Position numbers and translations under genes: made by a program. Source: Asterionellopsis glacialis (lineage: Eukaryota > Bacillariophyta > Plagiogrammaphyceae > Rhaphoneidales > Asterionellopsidaceae). From it: DNA of 11,146 bases. Shown piece by piece: positions 7,407 to 11,146 of this stretch. The DNA is taken from assembly GCA_014885115.2 (NCBI GenBank), contig WKLE02000668.1, forward strand, positions 36,922-48,067, in the 5' to 3' direction. Position 1 is the first letter of the stretch. The number at the start of each line of letters is the position of its first letter. The notes under the pieces were generated by a model. The model made no database searches and had not been told where the DNA came from. It saw nothing but the letters and a program-made list of their open reading frames with translations.

Positions 7407-8939
7407 TTAGCGAATGTGCATGGTTCTGCTGAGTTTTGCACTTGGTACGTGACTATCTGAAGTACCGCGCTTCCTAGTTGACTTCCCAGGGGGCGCGAAC
7501 ACATTCCAAAATCGCAACGTTTCATCTGCTGCAGCTGATACAACAGTGGAACCATCTGGGCTACAAGCCATGTGCAGGACACGTGCTGCATGACCATCGA
7601 GCTCTTTGACCTTAGCCATTGAAGGGTATTTCCAAAGGCAAAGTTGATTGCGGGCGAAACCATGAGAGGAAAGGATCTCCTTTTCGTGTGGGTTCCACTG
7701 AAGTGCGCAAACCTGAGATCCAGTGTCAATTGAATTTAACATGGATCCAGTCTGCGTGTTCCAGAACTTGATTGTTCTATCAGCTGTACCAGCACCAGTT
7801 GCAAGAAGATTCCTCTCGTGAGGGGACCAAGCCAAAGCTTTGACAGCAGCTTGATGATCTGTAAGCTCGAAGCGAGGAGATGCAGAAGACGAGGCGGCAA
7901 CATCCCACAAGCACAACTTGTTGTCGTTTCCCCCACTCGCAAGAGTGTCCCCGTCTCTACTCCATGATAGTCCACAAACTTCCTGCGTGTGGCTTTGCAG
8001 AGTTGCAACATTGTGCTGAGCGATACGAACATCATGGTTGATAATGTTGGTGTCGCGTCCACCGCTCGACAAAATGTGACGATTCCAACTAAGAGCACTG
8101 ACTCTTTCAGTGTGACCATCCATTGACCGAAGCTTCTTGCCAGCTTGGACATCCCAGAGTTGAGTTGCTCCGCTTGATGTACCTACAGCAAGGTGCGCTC
8201 CTCCCTCCTGGACCCATGAAACAGACGAAATGTGAGCGTCGTTTCCAGACTCTTCAAGAGAGCAAAGCTCTTGGATATCTCCAGAGGAGGCATTCCATAG
8301 ATAAACAGTCTGGCTAAGTGCAACGGCCAAGATGTTGGTATCACTCCATGAGAGCAAGTTCAAATAGTAGTCATCCATCAAATCAGGTGCATCGAGAATT
8401 CGGCTCGGTGCAGATGGAATATGACGACTAACAAGCTTAGAGGCTTTTGTGGTCTTTGTTGTGCCAGCAGCAGCAGATGCCGAGTACAAAATGTTAAGAT
8501 TGTTGACAGTGTCTCCTTTCGGTGCTGGAGCTTTCTCTTTAAAACTGAGAATTCTGTGAGAGGCACTTTTTGAAACATCATCGACACCAAGCAGATTCGC
8601 ACTAAGGGCAGATTTATATTCATCCTTGTTGGTATCTGATATGGTGCTATCAACTTCGGATGTCGGGTCAGCTGAACTAACATCGGATCCAGAAGAAGAG
8701 CGTAGCAAGTGAGCAGAAATTTCCATATCCATGGCAGCACGATTAGGAATGAAGCGGTCTCCTCCGTTAGTAGCACCTAGAGGTTTTCGGTTTTCCGGAA
8801 TACCACCCATTTTAGTTGACTGTTGTTGCTGCTTCCGTTCCCATCGGGGACGGACACCACTGCGGACAGAGGTGTTGGCATCGGAGAAAGATGTACTTAA
8901 CAGGTTTTCATAATCCGCAGCTGAGTTATTGATAGACAT
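7407..8939 (-). CDS. CDC20: CDC20, WD40 activator of the anaphase-promoting complex (510 aa)
   Basis: CDC20 brings substrates to the APC/C ubiquitin ligase in mitosis and is the target of the spindle checkpoint. Numbered from the ATG at 8939, the C-box DRFIPNR is at 61-67. A Mad2-binding-type motif, RILSFKEKAPAP, is at 129-140. The line SRILDAPDLMDDYYLNLLSW at 179-198 is CDC20-like (Cdh1/FZR usually has APELQDDFYLNL). A seven-bladed WD40 propeller spans about 181-480, with SHGFARNQLCLWKYP (425-439) and ADETLRFWNVF typical of the family. The C-terminus is the Ile-Arg tail that docks on the APC/C. I found no obvious KEN box. An in-frame ATG at 9014 would add 25 mostly hydrophobic residues, but it has a poor context (T at -3), whereas 8939 follows AAA. 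The gene is intronless. Confidence 0.94.
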   Translation of the reverse strand: MSINNSAADYENLLSTSFSDANTSVRSGVRPRWERKQQQQSTKMGGIPENRKPLGATNGGDRFIPNRAAMDMEISAHLLRSSSGSDVSSADPTSEVDSTISDTNKDEYKSALSANLLGVDDVSKSASHRILSFKEKAPAPKGDTVNNLNILYSASAAAGTTKTTKASKLVSRHIPSAPSRILDAPDLMDDYYLNLLSWSDTNILAVALSQTVYLWNASSGDIQELCSLEESGNDAHISSVSWVQEGGAHLAVGTSSGATQLWDVQAGKKLRSMDGHTERVSALSWNRHILSSGGRDTNIINHDVRIAQHNVATLQSHTQEVCGLSWSRDGDTLASGGNDNKLCLWDVAASSSASPRFELTDHQAAVKALAWSPHERNLLATGAGTADRTIKFWNTQTGSMLNSIDTGSQVCALQWNPHEKEILSSHGFARNQLCLWKYPSMAKVKELDGHAARVLHMACSPDGSTVVSAAADETLRFWNVFAPPGKSTRKRGTSDSHVPSAKLSRTMHIR

Positions 8940-9577
8940 TTTGATTATATTATTGAAAAGTACTGAGAAGATGGAGACGGTAGTCAAACATTGTGTAAGA
9001 TATGAGGAAGACATTCAAATGGAAACATTTACAGAAACTAACTATGATAAAAAAAGGTGCTCGATACATTCAAACAAAGCGGTGCATGATTATTTTTCGC
9101 ATCATGGATTAGCTTAGCTACGCCTTCATATTCAGGCTCTGCTACAAAACTTTTCATTCGTAATGCCTACATGAATCGCGTTCTTCCGTGAAAATAATCT
9201 CACCCAACATTGAGCTACAGACAGAAACCCTCAATCCGTTCAACCGAGCATACATGGAAGTGCACATCAGCAGCTTATTGCAAGATTACCCAAGACAGAT
9301 CAATCGACATCATGCAGTTTGAAACAATGGATTTGCAGCATCTGGCTCACCTTGAAAGTAAATTTGTGAGAAGCTAACTCAAATAGTTTTTGTCTGGAGA
9401 GGATTCAAAAAAAGACAAGATTTTTTGGAAAAAGCGATGTTTCTTCGCCGGTTCTGAGAAATTTTTCTTGTCATCCACATAAAAAAAATGCAACGGCTCT
9501 CTTTTATGACGTCATTTAAGTTGGCGCAAGTACGTACCCGGTAATGCCGAACCAGGATGAGGCGTTCGTGCGCTACT
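8940..9577 (-). promoter_or_regulatory. Upstream region of CDC20
   Basis: I see no gene here. Two overlapping plus-strand peptides of about 21-22 codons (starting near 9254 and 9313) have no recognisable features. The stretch contains a poly-A run near 9480 and one palindromic TGACGTCA. It probably holds the CDC20 promoter on its left side. Confidence 0.35.
9507..9514. promoter_or_regulatory. Palindromic CRE-type site TGACGTCA
   Basis: This second perfect TGACGTCA in the window lies 568 bp upstream of the CDC20 start and 64 bp before the TACCTG cluster. It is a possible bZIP site, judged by sequence alone. Confidence 0.3.
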
Positions 9578-9689
9578 TACCTGGGGTATACCTACGCACT
9601 TACTGGTTCCTGGTACATAGAATTACCTGTGCGTATCGTCCTACATACTTTGTCATATACCTGGTAGGTCCTACCTGTTGACATCCATA

Positions 9690-9709
9690 TACCTGTACAG
9701 GTACCTGTA
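9690..9709. repeat. Two overlapping perfect 14-bp palindromes
   Basis: TACCTGTACAGGTA (9690-9703) and TACAGGTACCTGTA (9696-9709) are both perfect palindromes sharing eight bases. Together they make three alternating half-sites, at the point where word orientation changes in the cluster. Confidence 0.8.
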
Positions 9710-9817
9710 ATACCTATCTGTCCAGTCAATTACAGAACCTGGTAATGACTGTACGACCAGGTAGGGTACTGCTACGTGGTACTAGTACCTTTGTCCTACG
9801 TATTCCTCAATGGTACA

Positions 9818-9911
9818 CAGGTACAGGTAGATATACAATTAGTAGTGCTACATGGTACAGGTAGCTCGTACCCGGTACATGTACATGGTACCAGGTACAG
9901 GTAGATATACA
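9818..9911. repeat. 20-bp exact direct repeat, 74-bp period
   Basis: CAGGTACAGGTAGATATACA is at 9818-9837 and again at 9892-9911. Both copies are followed within a few bases by ACAATTAGT, with AGGTAC-like bases inserted in the second. This looks like a tandem duplication of about 74 bp that has since diverged. Confidence 0.8.
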
Positions 9912-9915
9912 GGTA

Positions 9916-10721
9916 CAATTAGTCCTTCCTACGTAACATATTCATTTCGGACCTGTTCCTCAAATTGTCCTTAGGACCAAGAGGTACCTACCGCTGTGAT
10001 TTTTCATCCACATTTACTTTTCTTTAGTACTCGTACAGAATGTGACCTCTCTAATATTTCAAAGCTCAGATGGTTAGCTTGTGGTCCTGTATGCTGAAGT
10101 CTTTTGCTTGGCTCTGATCATCAGTGTGTCCATGTCTCGGAGAGACTTCAGTTGTCTTTAGACTTATTTCTTGTTCTGTTTGATAATGTTGGTCTGTGTG
10201 CATATTTGTGTATTTAGTTTTATTCTGTTGGTCTTCATGTATGTTCGTGGATTGTGGGTTGTTGGTCTTTATACAGTGTCGTGCCGCATTTCTCATGGAG
10301 TTAGATACTTCGAAGATTTCTTTTCCTTTTGGTTATCACATTTCATCGAATTCATGTAACTGTATCCCTCATTCTTATATTACGTGGCATTTATCGTTGT
10401 TTCGGCCATCTGTATGTGGTTGTCACTATTTATCAAATTCATCTATAATAAATGCGTCACTGTTCTTAGACGTTTGAAGGATACAGAAATCATCACAAAC
10501 AACTTTTTAAGAATAAAAAAAGCGCATACATCAAAAATACTCGAATGTTATGTACAAATACTATCTTGTAAGCTGTTATCACTGACAGATGCCTAATCTA
10601 TATAAAATTATAAGATGTATTTCGTAAAAGCAAAAACGTACAAGCGGCAGAGCCAATTAAAGTACAACAAACGTGCAGAGATCTTTCCTTGGAAGTACAT
10701 TTCATTGCTGTACCAATTTTT
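9916..10721. other. Intergenic region without a convincing gene
   Basis: The minus strand at 10066-10296 has a 76-codon frame rich in Thr, Gln, Asn and His, with strongly A/C-biased sequence and no motif. Plus-strand frames over the same bases are hydrophobic and look like shadows of it. A+T-rich sequence fills 10440-10720. Part of the right end is probably the 3' untranslated region of the minus-strand gene beyond it. Confidence 0.35.
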
Positions 10722-11146
10722 TTAGACATAGCAAAAATCGTCATCTTGATGATTCTTACAAAACGTTTCTTTAGCTGCATCCACAGCCTTACGCGTCTTA
10801 GCCCTGAAGGCTACAATACGTCCGTGATCTTTCAAATCCTTGAAGAACACATGTGCCATGTCTGATTTGAGTAGTTTCCATGCCATGTACTTTTCAATAG
10901 CAGACGCTGCATGAGAATGCACAAGTTCAACAAGAGAATTAGGTGTTAATGTATGAGATTCGTCTTCTTCTGCTTCTTCCCATGCCATTTCTAAAAGTTC
11001 TGGTGAAATATCAAGTTTTGATTGTATTTCTTTATCTGATGCATGTTGTGCTTCTTCAAACTCGTGAAAGAGTTTGTTAGCTTGTGCTGGTGAGGTAGGA
11101 CATGGGATAGCATAATCAATTGCCTTGTCAGCAATACTATAATGTT
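10722..11146 (-). CDS. Unrecognised protein, C-terminal part (140 aa visible)
   Basis: The frame is open from the window edge (codon at 11144) to TAA at 10724-10722, so the N-terminus lies outside. An internal Met at 10988 is not the start, because the frame continues upstream. The visible part is helical and charged: an Ala/Glu-rich stretch (LFHEFEEAQ, MAWEEAEEDES), then SHAASAIEKYMAWKLLKSD, then a basic segment (RIVAFRAKTRKAVDAAK). It ends in Cys- and Asp-containing residues (CKNHQDDDFCYV). I see no signal, membrane segment or known motif. Its open length and amino-acid composition support a real gene. Function is unknown. Confidence 0.7.
   Translation of the reverse strand, partial: HYSIADKAIDYAIPCPTSPAQANKLFHEFEEAQHASDKEIQSKLDISPELLEMAWEEAEEDESHTLTPNSLVELVHSHAASAIEKYMAWKLLKSDMAHVFFKDLKDHGRIVAFRAKTRKAVDAAKETFCKNHQDDDFCYV

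Larger units (their letters stand above)
9578..9915. repeat. Cluster of 14 TACCTG/CAGGTA words with an orientation switch
   Basis: I count 14 exact copies of TACCTG or its complement CAGGTA in 338 bp, against well under one expected by chance. TACCTG occurs at 9578, 9624, 9658, 9672, 9690 and 9702. CAGGTA occurs at 9698, 9758, 9818, 9824, 9858, 9892, 9898 and 9910. The left part is thus almost all one orientation and the right part all the other, meeting near 9700-9755. GGTAC and GTACC words fill much of the rest. No frame is coding. It could be a decayed foldback element, a local satellite or an array of protein-binding sites. Confidence 0.8.

Noticed and set aside
7304..8776. Several minus and plus frames of 60-141 codons
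   Set aside because: They are out-of-frame shadows of CDC20, which explains the region fully.
9254..9375. Two short plus-strand peptides of about 21-22 codons
   Set aside because: They are too short, overlap each other in different frames, and have no supporting signal.
9578..9915. CRISPR array
   Set aside because: The repeated units are only 6-20 bp with irregular spacing and mixed orientation, and the setting is eukaryotic.

Overview
The window looks like nuclear DNA from a photosynthetic stramenopile, most probably a diatom. Three things suggest this. A single-pass membrane protein carries a plant-type leucine-rich-repeat (LRR) ectodomain with the N-terminal cap seen in the large diatom LRR receptor-like families. 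A parvulin begins with a signal peptide followed by an ATS-FVP junction, a variant of the diatom plastid-import motif ASAFAP. The readable introns are short (95-119 bp). There are no bacterial-style operons, and genes are spaced by a few hundred bases. No search was run; all assignments come from motifs read by eye.

Layout, left to right. Positions 1-628 hold only an uncertain coding fragment running off the left edge. Positions 629-3961 (minus) are a seven-exon LRR membrane protein of about 896 residues; only its first exon is one long open frame, and I reconstructed the rest from splice sites and the 24-residue LRR period. Positions 3962-4554 are a shared divergent promoter with a 14-bp direct repeat. 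Positions 4555-5025 (plus) encode a plastid-targeted parvulin. Positions 5219-5596 (minus) hold an orphan frame resembling the tail that follows class III nucleotide cyclase domains. Positions 6107-6925 (plus) encode a sigma/alpha-like glutathione S-transferase, with a polyadenylation-type signal after it. Positions 7407-8939 (minus) encode CDC20, the APC/C activator. Positions 9578-9915 are a dense noncoding cluster of TACCTG/CAGGTA words. Positions 9916-10721 have no convincing gene. Positions 10722-11146 (minus) are the C-terminal part of an unrecognised protein running off the right edge.

The genes do not form an obvious pathway: they are a surface receptor-like protein, a plastid folding enzyme, a detoxification enzyme and a cell-cycle regulator. 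The two parts I consider least explained are the word cluster at 9578-9915, whose motif orientation flips near its middle, and the LRR gene, which combines phase-1 introns at one fixed LRR position with a duplicated 43-residue block in its cytoplasmic half.
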